A model generated the notes under the pieces. It was not told where the DNA came from, searched no databases, and saw nothing but the letters and a program-made list of their open reading frames with translations. 64,000 nt of DNA from Pollenia angustigena (taxonomy: Eukaryota > Arthropoda > Insecta > Diptera > Polleniidae), in assembly GCA_930367215.1 (NCBI GenBank), contig OV884059.1, forward strand, positions 60,297,393 to 60,361,392, written 5' to 3'. The position numbers and the translations under genes are program-made. Shown here piece by piece: positions 54,849 to 64,000 of the stretch; the stretch's first letter is position 1; every line of letters starts with the position of its first letter.

Positions 54849-57154
54849 AATAATGATTTATGTTCATATTATAAAACTTCTACCAGAGAGGAAAAATATA
54901 AAAATGCAATTTTGGTTAAGTCTGCATCAAAAAATTGTTTGAAAACTCCTGAGAATTTGTTGACGAATATTTTGAAAATATCGAAACCATAATTTATATC
55001 CAGCGATAAAAATAGAGACATAAAAGACTTGCTTATATTTCTTCCACGTGTTGATAAAGTTTATTATAAAAATTTACTCAATATTAAGTTTTAAATTTTC
55101 TTTTTACTTTTGTATTATTTAAGTTGTTTAATTTGTGGCTTTTAATGTAACTTTTCATAACAGTAGAATTGTTTTTTCTGTTTTTGTAAAGTAAAACCAA
55201 ATAAAAAAACTATAAAAAAAATTCATCTCAACAACAAGTTACTCAATACACAGCAATAAGTATACGTATGCAGCACAAAAAGCCACTTTTTTTTATTTAT
55301 TTTTGTTAGAAAAGTGGCGTATGCGGCACAAAACAATATTTTTCATTTTCAAAAAAATACTATTAAATTCTAACTTTATTCATGAAAGTGCGCAAACATT
55401 TGCATTTTTCTTCAAAACATATAAAAAAATTCTATCGGGTACAATTTGAGAAATCTTCATGTAAATCTTCTTTGTCGGTTTTCTCCACTCCGACTTTTTG
55501 GCATATGCGCCAAACCAATTCTGATCTGACGACATGTGCGTTTTTAATTTTGTTGCAACAATTTTAACATCGAATCTAACTTTGTTAATAAAACGATTAT
55601 GGAACATGAGCTAGAGAATTCCATTGCAAGCAAAAGGGATATATAAATTTTAAAGAATCAAATTAATATGTATTATATCCTCTGCGGGAAAATAATTTTA
55701 AACTTGAATTTTCAATCTAAATTCAATGTACGTTTTTTAAAAAGCTCCTCATACTTGCTCCTATGTTCAAAGAAATATTGAGATTGGAAACACATACACA
55801 AATGAAAATCTAATTGCGTTTTGTTTAAAAAACTGTGTAATATACACTGCATCTTTATTCTGTGCACTCATTTCTACACCTTTACTCCCTAATTTATATA
55901 CTGACTGCTCTTATGAACTGATATTTATAAAGCACTTCACCACAAGTAGTAAATGAGGGTATACTTAGTTTGTCATTCTGTGTAATAAACCAAAAATATT
56001 GGTTGTAAACCATTAATTCGATTAAGCCAGTTCCTCTGTCTGTTGAAACACGCTTACTTCCTAAACAGAAAAAACAAATTGTTATTTCAAGTTGTTTCTA
56101 GTTCTCCTAAAGGCTAGATTACAGTACCTCACAAGTCTTAAGTATTCCATAATACTTTGTGAGATAGAAATCTAATGAGTTTTGTTGCGACTGTCAAAAA
56201 ATCTAATTTAACATGACAGTTTGTGTTCACACCATCACACAAAGTATAAGCACTCACACATAAAATAAAATGCAACCCTGATCCAATAAAAGTATTGTTG
56301 TTTATAAATTTAAAAAAAAAACGATGAAGTCATATGGGATGACAAACTTTTTTTCATAATACTTGTAATTTTCATAACACATACATTCACACTATCAGAG
56401 CTTTTGACATGTCGTCAGCTCAGAATTGGTTTGGCGCATATGCCAAAGTCGGAGTGGAGAAAAACGACAAAGAAGATTTACATGAAGATTTCTCAAAATG
56501 TACCCGATATAATTTTTTTATATTTTTACCACTGCTTCCGGTATATGTTTTGAAGAAAAATGTAAATTTTTGCGCACTTTCATGAATAATGTTAGACTTT
56601 AAAAGTATTTTTTTGAAAATGAAAAATATTGTTTTGTGCAGCATACGCCACTTTTCTAAAAAAAAAATTTAAAAAAATGGCTTTTTGTGCTGCATACGTA
56701 TACCTATTGCTTATTGTTGAGATGAATGTTTCTATATTTACAATCTAATAAAAAGTCAACATTAATGAAATTTTTTTTTTATTTGGTTTTATTTTACAAA
56801 AACAGAAAAAACAGTTCTACTGTTATGAAAAGGTACATAAAAAGCCATAAAGTAAACAACTTAAATAATACAAAAGTAAAATAGAATCAAGAAAAAACAC
56901 TTCAAATTTAAAACTAAATATTGAGTAAAATTTTATAATAACTTTTATCAACATGTGGAAGAAATATAAGCAAGACTTTTATGTCTCTCTTGTTATTGCT
57001 GGAAATAATTGATGATTTAGGTAATTTAAAAACATGCGTCAACAAATTCTCAGGAGTTTTCAAACAATATTTTGATGCAGACTTAACCAAAATTGCATTT
57101 TTATATTTTTCCTCTCACGTCGAAGTTTTATGTATAATGTATACATAAATCAAT

Positions 57155-57294
57155 CACCCTTATTGTGTTTGGCGTATTTAAGATACGCCTACGCCAGTTT
57201 AGTAATAGATTAAAGAATAAAAGTTCACGTTCTCTTTAATCTATTACCAAACAGTCGTAGGCGTATTTTAAATACGCCAAACACAATAAGGGTG
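57155..57294. mobile_element. 140-bp hairpin MITE private to the right arm
   Basis: CACCCTTATTGTGTTTGGCG and its reverse complement form a ~60-bp stem (GGCGTATTTAA-TACGCC inside). The left arm lacks it at the corresponding place (AATAATGATTTATG), so it arrived after the arms duplicated. Flanked by AAT/ATT; duplication 2-3 bp. Confidence 0.8.
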
Positions 57295-57925
57295 ATTATT
57301 TTTAATGTATAGAAGTACTTTAATTTTAGCAAAAGGGACTTTTCGAAAGTCCATTTTATTTGCTACCAACGAGTATGTGCGAAAATCTTCCGGAAGCATT
57401 TCCATAACTTTTAATTTTGTTTTATTATTTGGCATTGTTTTAAGCAAATTTAGTAAATGAAGAGGACTATGAATTTCAATATTCTTTAAGTACCGGTCAA
57501 TAACACCATGAACACAGTCCACTTCTTGAATTAAAGAATGTCCTGGTTCTGAAAACTTTTGTATTACGGTATCAATGTTATTTTGTTTAATGAACATTTT
57601 GATTGCGGTTGAGTTAATTCGATTATTATTTTGAGGTACGCAAGAATCGCTCCATAATGTCAAAGTTTTAATTAGTGGATAATCTTTTATTAATTCATTT
57701 GAAATTTTAATTAAAGCACTAGCAATATTGCTACCACTCCGACCGCTATGAGCTTCCGTCCACAAGGCACAATAAGTAAAAGTTGGTATATTTGGCATAA
57801 TAATGGTTGCTGTAAGATTGTACATATTCAAATTTCGTTTGTAGTAAAATGTTGAAGCATTTCCCTTAGGTAGGCTAAAAGACTTTGCATATCATAGCAA
57901 ACCGTACACTTGGTTGGGTCCATTA
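57290..57925 (-). pseudogene. DUF7869-like transposon gene, right arm copy
   Basis: The better copy: MDPTKCTVCYDMQSLLA (about 57,920) then, after a frame change, YYKRNLNMYNLTATIIM, YCALWTEAHSGRSGSNIAS, LTLWSDSCVPQNNNRINS, EPGHSLIQEVDCVHGVIDRY and MPNNKTKLKVMEMLP. A 140-bp MITE at 57,155-57,294 supplies the last codons and stop. The ancestral protein would have been longer, as the left arm still shows similar sequence for about 250 bp past this point. The role is not established; the family is repeat-encoded and the Asp/His positions look catalytic. Confidence 0.65.
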
Positions 57926-58288
57926 TTTTAGAAAACTTTGCTTTTGCTTTAACTATATTTTTTCTTACGGCAATGCAGCAAAGCAACAGTAAAATTTATT
58001 TTGTACGTTTTTGTATGAAGAATTTGCTGCAATCGCCAAACAATGGCTTGTAGAGCAAAACAGTACTTAAAAAATTTTGAAACAGTTGATATGCAGCAAA
58101 ATTAATGCTTTATATCTCAGAAACCATAAAAATTTTAGCGAAACAGGTTTTTGATTTAGAAAGAGGGTATTAAAAAAATATATTCCTCATACCTAACTCA
58201 TTTTTTTTTTTAAAATGGTCGGTAGGTCAAACCAGTAATGAGCTGACGATGTATTAATACAAAGTATAATAGTGAAATCTAGCCTTAA

Positions 58289-59023
58289 AGGCCAGTTTAC
58301 ACGGTAATACAATGTATTACGACTTTGTAGAATCAAAATATTATGAAATTCTCTCCGTGCTTAAAAGAAAAAATAAAAATCTTTTGTAAGTATAATTCAT
58401 GTTTACACGGATGGTACAAGTAAAATCGAAAATAATAGCAAAAAAGCAGATGATTGCAGTTTTAAATTTTTAGAAAAACAACATGAAAATTTCCTGAGTT
58501 GAGTTTAGTTGTTTTTGTAATTGTATAAAAATGCTACCACCTTCGATATACTTTATTAAAATACACCTCTGGTGTGATGAGAATACATAAGTTTCTAAAA
58601 TGGTTTAGAAAAAAACCATTAAGTGCTGGTTCACACAGGTCCAGTTTACTTGAACAGTTTTATTTAAATTTTCTTTTGAACTTGCGTTCACGTTCATGCA
58701 CAAAATTAATTTTTGTTTTCTTTTCCTTCAACTTTGTAGCTTTTTATTATATTACGGATGAAAAAAGAAAAGAAAAATACAAAACTGACTGGTACGGTCA
58801 AGTATGTACCCCTTTCCATTCTCTTTACCCCTCTCTCCTAAAAGCTCGAGACTTGAAGAGTCAAACTTGACCTGTGTGAACCAGCACTTACCGACGCTTG
58901 TCAGATTTTGTATCCGTATTCTCTCTTACTCAATACATTTTGCTTTTACATGATAAGATTTTTCTCATTCTACATAATCTTTCGATATGTCGTAATACAT
59001 TGTATTACCGTGTAAACTGGCCT
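58289..59023. mobile_element. Harbinger-type MITE with 35-bp perfect ends
   Basis: AGGCCAGTTTACACGGTAAT, running on to GTATTACGAC, is identical on both ends and flanked by TAA (58,286-58,288; 59,024-59,026). 735 bp including a nested 267-bp MITE. The perfect ends suggest a young insertion. Confidence 0.88.
58622..58888. mobile_element. Nested MITE with AGTGCTGGTTCACACAGGTC ends
   Basis: AGTGCTGGTTCACACAGGTC on both ends (right in reverse complement) with TA on each side. 267 bp, lies inside 58,289-59,023. The open frame crossing it is not supported as a gene. Confidence 0.82.
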
Positions 59024-59677
59024 TAAGCAGTTCAGGATTCAGATCTTGCACTAGAAAATATTTACATAGATACCTGCCGGAGGTCCTATTCCATGGGCGA
59101 TCTTACACACTGGGTGACAAACAATGTGTTTACCAGCCGTCCCCGAGCGTGAGTATAACTAACACTGACAGGTAACAATTGCATTGCATAATACGATAAG
59201 ATTGTACACTCACCCCCTGTTTAGGAACTTAACCTATCTAGCCTTTGCTATTTTTAGAAATATGGTGGTAGCATCTGTTGAGTAGCAACAGTCTTAAGGA
59301 TGATTCTCTTTAAAGCTCTAATTAGACTTGACATAACCGTAGCCATACAAAACAGCTGTTTGAAGCAACCTTATAGACAACACTGTATTTAATTATAGGT
59401 GACTTACTAAAAAGCCATTACCATAACCATACAAACCAAATGAAAATACAACAACCGTGTCATTAATTTCTGTTGAAAATCATCAAGATCAAAGCCCACA
59501 GTTTATTTTTGTAGGTACAAATATGGCGGCTTAAAAAAATTCTTAAATTTGGCCCCTGCGTAGGATGCTCCTAGATGGTTCAAATGAATGACCAGCCCCA
59601 CTTTATTTTTCATCCCAATAAGTTAAATGAACGAGTTTTGCACTCGTGTTTAAAAACAGGCAGTTATTGTATTAAAC
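59024..59677. other. Non-coding stretch, no element recognised
   Basis: Slightly higher GC than its surroundings around 59,080-59,160 (CCGTCCCCGAGCGTGAG). No open frame with family resemblance. CATAACCGTAGCCATACAAA and CATAACCATACAAACCAA (59,330; 59,425) form a short imperfect direct repeat. Confidence 0.3.
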
Positions 59678-59811
59678 TAGGGCGTCCAATCGGGATTGGT
59701 TTCGGGATTTTTCGGGATTTATTTTTTTTATTTATACGAAATATAAACACTTTTTAAACTGTATTAAAACAACTTAATTGTCAAGTAAATATTTATATAT
59801 CATGAACATAT

Positions 59812-60601
59812 CGACCCCTAACCGCGAAAATAACGTAAGCGCCAAAAATAAAATTTTACAGGAGAGAGCTTTTTTATTTTATTTCATATAAATTTTGTAT
59901 GCAATCTGTCGCTTACAATAAAATTGTTCTTGCTATAAAATCTTACAGTGCAGCCACACGATCAAGATTTTCTTGATAGTCTTTTACATATACTGATTGT
60001 CAAAATATGCAAAAGTTGACAGCTGTGACGTAGGCTGCACGCAAGTTGAAAGCAATTTACTTTTTCAAGATGTCGTCGCCGAGAAAACAACTCAAAATGT
60101 TTTGCTATTTTCCACTTTTGATTTTTCTGCACTGTAGGCTGTTCGAAGGGACTTTATCATTTTGCTTATTAATTTTATTAATAAACATATTTCACTATTT
60201 TTTTAGGTTTTTAGTTAAAATTTTAAAATTCCCGCAACAACTTGTAAAAAAAAAGAACTTCAGCTTTTGCCGGCAAAATATTTGTGAAAAAAAAAACAAA
60301 AACAACTTCAAAAGATTTGTAATAAGCTGTTTTCTTGAACGAAAATTGATACACTCACTGGCAAGAGAATTTTAGAGGCAAGTTCGTATCAATTTTTAAA
60401 AGTATGAGTGTATTGGTAAAAAAGTGTGAGTGTATTAAAACTTGATAGCCAAAACTTGATCGTGTAACCCTCAAGTTAACGAAACCTTATGTGACCATGA
60501 CATTTTAGGAGATGCTGAAAGTGTTGCCAATAAAGTCATTTATTAAAAAAAACGAAAATTGAAAATGTTGTCGCTTACGTTATTTTCGCGGTTAGGGCTC
60601 G
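59812..60601. mobile_element. Nested element with CGASCCCTAACCGCG ends
   Basis: CGACCCCTAACCGCGAAAAT and CGAGCCCTAACCGCGAAAAT (right, reverse complement), continuing AACGTAAGCG; ATAT on each side (59,808-59,811; 60,602-60,605). 790 bp; its centre is a further element (59,951-60,469). Confidence 0.8.
59951..60469 (+). mobile_element. Innermost nested MITE, relative of 30,965-31,376
   Basis: Inverted ends around CCACACGATCAAGATTTTC and TTACACGATCAAGTTTTGG. Interior words TTGATAGTCTTTTACATA, AGCTGTGACGTAGGCTGC and TTTCAAGATGTCGTCGCC are shared in order with the copy near 31,250-31,370 (opposite strand). Confidence 0.62.
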
Positions 60602-61177
60602 ATATAAGTAGGTATTGGTTATTTGTAAAAAATATTATAAAAACAAACTTAAAGTAATAATTGATCACAATTCATAAAGATCATGTAATAAATAACATAA
60701 AAATCTTATTTTTATCAATATTTGATTATTGATATAAAAATTACACCATTTCCAAATATGTATATTTTAAAAAATTGTGCAAAGGAAAACATTTGGAAAA
60801 TTTTAAAATACAATTGCACAATTTCAACAAAAAAAGAATTGGACAATTTAATAAAAATCCTTTCAACTTAATTAATCGATATATTTTGAACAAAAATTTT
60901 TGTTATTTTTAAATTGTACATATTGTAATTATTGTTTTCTCAAATGCAAGGTAGTATAGTTTTTGTTTTGGTATGTTTTGTTAGTTTTGAACAAACAGGG
61001 TGTTTCAAAAAATTTTTTGGTCAAAAAATACACCAGCAAACAAATATTTTTACAAATTATTAAAAAAATGTAAAAATAGTACAGAATATAAAAAAAATCG
61101 GGATCCCGAAAATCCCGGTATTAAAAATCAGAAATCCCGAGATTTCCGGGATCGGGATTTCCCGATTGGAAGCCCTA

Positions 61178-62095
61178 ATTCAATCAAAACAAACAAGTGA
61201 AATAGTGCTGTCAGATTATTTTTTTTCGAAAAATCTTCCTGCCAATATAAAAAAACGAATGGCGCTGGCTAATAGTTAGTTTGTTCTTCTTTATTTTTTG
61301 TAAAAAAAACTTGTACAATAAGTATTAAAATTTGCAAAATTGTAAAAAAATTATCCCGAAAATATACGCGAAGATTTAAAAATTTTTATAAAAGCGCAAC
61401 TTCAGGAAATGCACTCAAGAGAAGATTTCAAAGAACTGTTTCAACTGAGCCTTATATTTTTGGGTGATAGGTCTGAGCCCCATCCAACAATTAAAGCTCC
61501 TGGAGCCATTATTTGGGCACGCTGGATGATGCAAATTATATATTCTTTAAAAATATACATTTTTCAAAACCAGCTGCAATCCTTCATAAACGCTTCAAAA
61601 ATTTAAACCTTGCTTGAATTTTATTCATTTATTGTGAGAATATATGTAAATCAAAAAATTGGTATCTATGACAATGCCCTAGATACGCTCCTCTCAATGA
61701 TTTAAGTTTATTGAAGCAATTGGATGACTACAAAAGCTTTAACGAATCACGCGCGCCCGCCACGGCTAATACTTACATATATTAATCTACCAAGTTTTCT
61801 TTAAAAAAATTGACTTAGTAACAAAGAAAATCGTCCTAATGGGCCGAGTAACGTATGCGGAATGAATTATGCACTACTTTTCAATAATCATTCCAAAACC
61901 AAAACAGAATGTAATAGCAAAACAAAATATGAGAAAAGTAACGGTAATATCTCTTTAATTTTTTTATCTAGACATCAGCCTAACCAGAATGTGCAAAAAC
62001 AAACTTAAGCTACTGTCAAAAATTAACGAAAAGCCTCTCCAGTGCATTTAGAAAAACAAAAACAAAACATTTGATTCCGTATGGAATGTCCGATG
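61178..62095. other. Non-coding, no element recognised
   Basis: No gene supported. The open frame at 61,409-61,606 (starts MHSREDFKELFQLSLIFLGD) reads like a real peptide, ASIWARWM-like (PGAIIWARWMMQIIYSLKIY); just downstream another phase continues a similar composition. It could be a transposon-gene scrap, but I do not recognise it. Confidence 0.3.
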
Positions 62096-62337
62096 CAGCG
62101 CTGCCAGAAGTAAGATTTTACCTTATTTTTTAAGATTTTTTAACCGAAAAAAGATTTTAGGATTTTCCCCCCAAAAACAAGACTTTTTGTTTGTCAAGAC
62201 GAAGGTTAGGTTTAATTAAAAAAAAACTTCTTTGTTCCCATTTGAAAATTTTTAAACTTAATAATGCATCATTGCGGTTCACTGGAAAAAAATACTTAAA
62301 AAGCAACCTCTGTTGGGCGTTCAAGAGTGATTAATCA

Positions 62338-62569
62338 GGGGCCTGATTCTGGCAGTCGTGATCGAGTACTTTCTCGATTCGAAAGCAATTTAACATCTAA
62401 TTATTTCAGTCAATACTGAACAAATCTGGATTATTTTTACGGTGTTGTAAAGCATTAATTTGAGTTTCAAAATACTGAAAAAATTATTTCGATTCGTTCA
62501 GGATCGACTGAAATAAAATTGCTTTCGAATCGAGAAAGTACCCGATCACGACTGCCAGAATTAGGCCCC
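62338..62569. mobile_element. MITE with GGGGCCTgATTCTGGCAGTC ends
   Basis: A ~54-bp inverted repeat: GGGGCCTGATTCTGGCAGTC then GTGATCGAGTACTTTCTCGA; the right side matches with three or four changes. ~232 bp, no coding. CA may be a 2-bp duplication. Confidence 0.75.
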
Positions 62570-62927
62570 CAGGTGTAAGCTTTGCGCGCTTTTTCTTTTG
62601 CAAAACAGAAAATATTGCAAGTTAGACTAAGAATCGCAAAAATTAAATAATAGCAATGACATTGAATGTTGAAGATATTGTGGTAAGATACTAATTTTTG
62701 GCGACTCCAAATATAAAAAGTGTACAGGATTATAGAACATGGAAAAAAAAGCCAAAAAAATCCTTCAATTATTTTTTCGTCTTATTTTTCGATTTTCTGT
62801 CAACCTATATATTTTGTTTCATATTTAGAACTCCTAGATTTATTTTTCTTTATTTTTCAAATATCCTTTGTTCTTGGTTAAAAAGGCAACAAAAATAAAT
62901 TCATTGTTGTTACAACAATTTAGCAGT

Positions 62928-63084
62928 TGGTTGACAAGAATTAAAAGCTCATCTGGTGAGGATGAACTATTTTGTAAAATATGCAACGTTAGCTTTAAAG
63001 GAAGTGGTGGTAAGTCTGACCTTATAAAACACTAAAATACAAAAAGGCATAAGGAAAACCCCAGTTGTATTAGTGGCAACTAAA
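62928..63084 (+). pseudogene. BED zinc-finger remnant of a hAT transposase
   Basis: WLTRIKSSSGEDELFCKICN, then VSFKGSGGKSDLIKH, stop, NTKRHKENPS: a C-x2-C...H-x-H BED finger with the usual N-terminal Trp and a GG-x-SDL-x-KH core, the DNA-binding head of many hAT transposases. An in-frame stop splits the second His pair, and the catalytic domain is missing; a Harbinger-type MITE follows at 63,156. Confidence 0.72.
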
Positions 63085-63155
63085 CAACAATAGACGAGGA
63101 ATTTCGAAAAAATACCGGTGAATTAAGGTGCGTGCAAAATTTGGAAATTAAATTA

Positions 63156-63653
63156 TACTATGTTCACACTTGAGTTCTTAAACGCGTTTAAGCAGCTCGA
63201 ACGTGATTAAGCTCTAATCACTTCAAAATCGAGATGATTACCCATACATTGAAGTGATTTGTTAATCATTTCAAATCGACATGATTACAACTAAATCACT
63301 TCATAAACCACATAGAATCCACTGAACATACCTAATAATGTAGAATCGCCAACATGTCGTGTACAACCGGCCAAGATTTCTGCTTAATGTTTTTATTTTT
63401 TTTCCTTAAATAATTCATAAATTTTCACAATTTCATCATTAAAATGATTAAAATAATCTTCTGATAACTTTATAAAAGTGTTTTGATCCATTTTTAATAC
63501 TTTAAAGAAATATAAATTCATTTTTTTTTTTTTTGTGTTTTTTTTCTTAATCATCTCTCATCTTAATCACCTCAAATGTAATGTGAACGGCTTTGATTAG
63601 CTAAATCAACATTTTGCTTAAACGCGTTTAAAAACCCAAGTGTGAACTTAGCA
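63156..63653. mobile_element. Harbinger-type MITE with ACGCGTTTAAGCA arms
   Basis: TACTATGTTCACACTTGAG (left) and TGCTAAGTTCACACTTGGG (right, reverse complement), each followed by TTAAACGCGTTTAAGCA, flanked by TTA (63,153-63,155; 63,654-63,656). 498 bp. The interior repeats AATCACTTCAAATCGA-GATGATTA words in tandem (63,215-63,295). Confidence 0.82.
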
Positions 63654-64000
63654 TTAAGTGCTTTTTTAGCTGAACATAATTTACCGTTTGCCTGTATGGG
63701 CCACCTGACTTGTCTTTAAAACAATCGATACCAGATTCAAAAATAACCCCGAAAATTTCTTTTGACAGTTAAAAACGACTTGTCTCGTTAAAAACGTTTT
63801 AGGACGTGCTCAGTTTGATTTTGTTTGCAACATTCTACGGCAGAAACAAATGTACAATTTAGTATAAGAAATTGATTTTTTTTTGTTTATTTTATGTATT
63901 AAATAAAATATTGCAAAAATAAGATTTTTTCTTCAAAAATAAGATTTTTTTTGGTGAAATTAAGATTTTTTGCTGAAAATTTCTGGCAGCCCTGGTCCGA

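Larger units (their letters stand above)
53997..58255. repeat. Second large inverted repeat, ~1.5-1.8 kb arms
   Basis: GCTCATTACTGGTTTGACCT from 54,001 is mirrored at about 58,230-58,248, and similarity continues inward to CATATGCGCCAAACCAATTC (55,501) versus 56,430. The spacer is ~0.87 kb. Each arm holds one copy of the same transposon gene, pointing inward. Arms are clearly older than the 40-kb palindrome (tens of differences; a 160-bp gap in the left arm, a 140-bp MITE in the right). I could not find a matching target duplication, so it may be a long-TIR transposon or an old inverted duplication. Confidence 0.82.
59678..61177. mobile_element. Element with TAGGGCkTCCAATCGGGA ends
   Basis: TAGGGCGTCCAATCGGGATT on the left and TAGGGCTTCCAATCGGGAAA on the right (reverse complement), followed inward by multiple CGGGATTT words. 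1.5 kb, of which 790 bp are a nested element. The flanking 8-mers do not match well, so the superfamily is unassigned. Confidence 0.65.
62096..63994 (+). mobile_element. hAT element with CAGsGCTGCCAGAA ends
   Basis: CAGCGCTGCCAGAA at 62,096 and CAGGGCTGCCAGAA (right, reverse complement) ending at 63,994. GTCCGATG precedes the left end, and GTCCGA, the last six bases of the window, follows the right end, as expected for an 8-bp duplication cut off at the edge. It encodes a BED-finger remnant (62,928-63,084) and contains two nested MITEs (62,338; 63,156). Confidence 0.82.

Noticed and set aside
58574..58870. 98-codon plus-strand frame as a gene
   Set aside because: It spans the ends of a nested MITE and has no recognisable domain.
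1..64000. Calling the window a piRNA cluster
   Set aside because: Nested, mostly dead transposons in both orientations fit such a locus, but nothing in the sequence alone shows transcription or small-RNA production.

Overview
This window looks like transposon-packed, AT-rich chromatin from an insect, most likely a higher fly (Diptera). The pointers are introns of 52-77 nt, Jockey/F-type and CR1-type LINEs, PIF/Harbinger, hAT, mariner, pogo-like and Transib-like DNA transposons, and a solo LTR with a dipteran-style TATA promoter. I found no convincing host gene, rRNA, intact tRNA or CRISPR. Almost every real coding stretch belongs to a mobile element, and most are broken. The species call is inference.

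Layout. 1-8.1 kb: a hAT element (8-bp target duplication ATTTATAG) carrying a decayed transposase and a nested CR1-like LINE. 8.97-13.5 kb: a two-gene Harbinger element with a spliced transposase and a spliced Myb/SANT partner; the partner gene is split by a 2.07-kb pogo-like insertion whose removal restores the reading frame. 13.6-16.1 kb: a Transib-like element with CACAGTG ends and CGCCG target duplication, filled with ~540-bp tandem repeats. 17.2-18.1 kb: hAT-B remnant. 18.3-18.8 kb: pogo/Tigger-like MITE. 19.8-24.5 kb: a complete Jockey-clade LINE with both ORFs open and a target duplication. 24.7-28.1 kb: Harbinger debris and a Jockey gag fragment split by a long-TIR element with 8-bp duplication. 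29.4-32.1 kb: foldback repeats, a GC-rich 82-bp minisatellite and a pol III-like box pair.

32,185-46,501 is a giant near-perfect palindrome (axis 40,014/40,015, arms about 6.3-6.5 kb). Each arm carries a Jockey LINE, a solo LTR, a hAT-B tail and several MITEs. A 5'-truncated CR1-like LINE entered only the left arm, and a 220-bp MITE only the right arm. The right-arm LINE continues to ~48.8 kb, with a mariner and a MITE inserted in its gag gene.

49.2-64 kb: another hAT-B remnant, an 8-bp-duplication element containing a Harbinger-like MITE, a second large inverted repeat (53,997-58,255) with a copy of a DUF7869-like transposon gene in each arm, several nested MITEs, and a BED-finger hAT element whose duplication runs off the window end.

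How parts work together: the LINE ORF1/ORF2 pair is coupled by an ATGA stop/start overlap, and the Harbinger transposase and Myb/SANT protein form the usual two-component system. The rest is a stratified record of insertions that can be ordered by nesting. Coordinates of element ends are exact where a target duplication is quoted and approximate otherwise.
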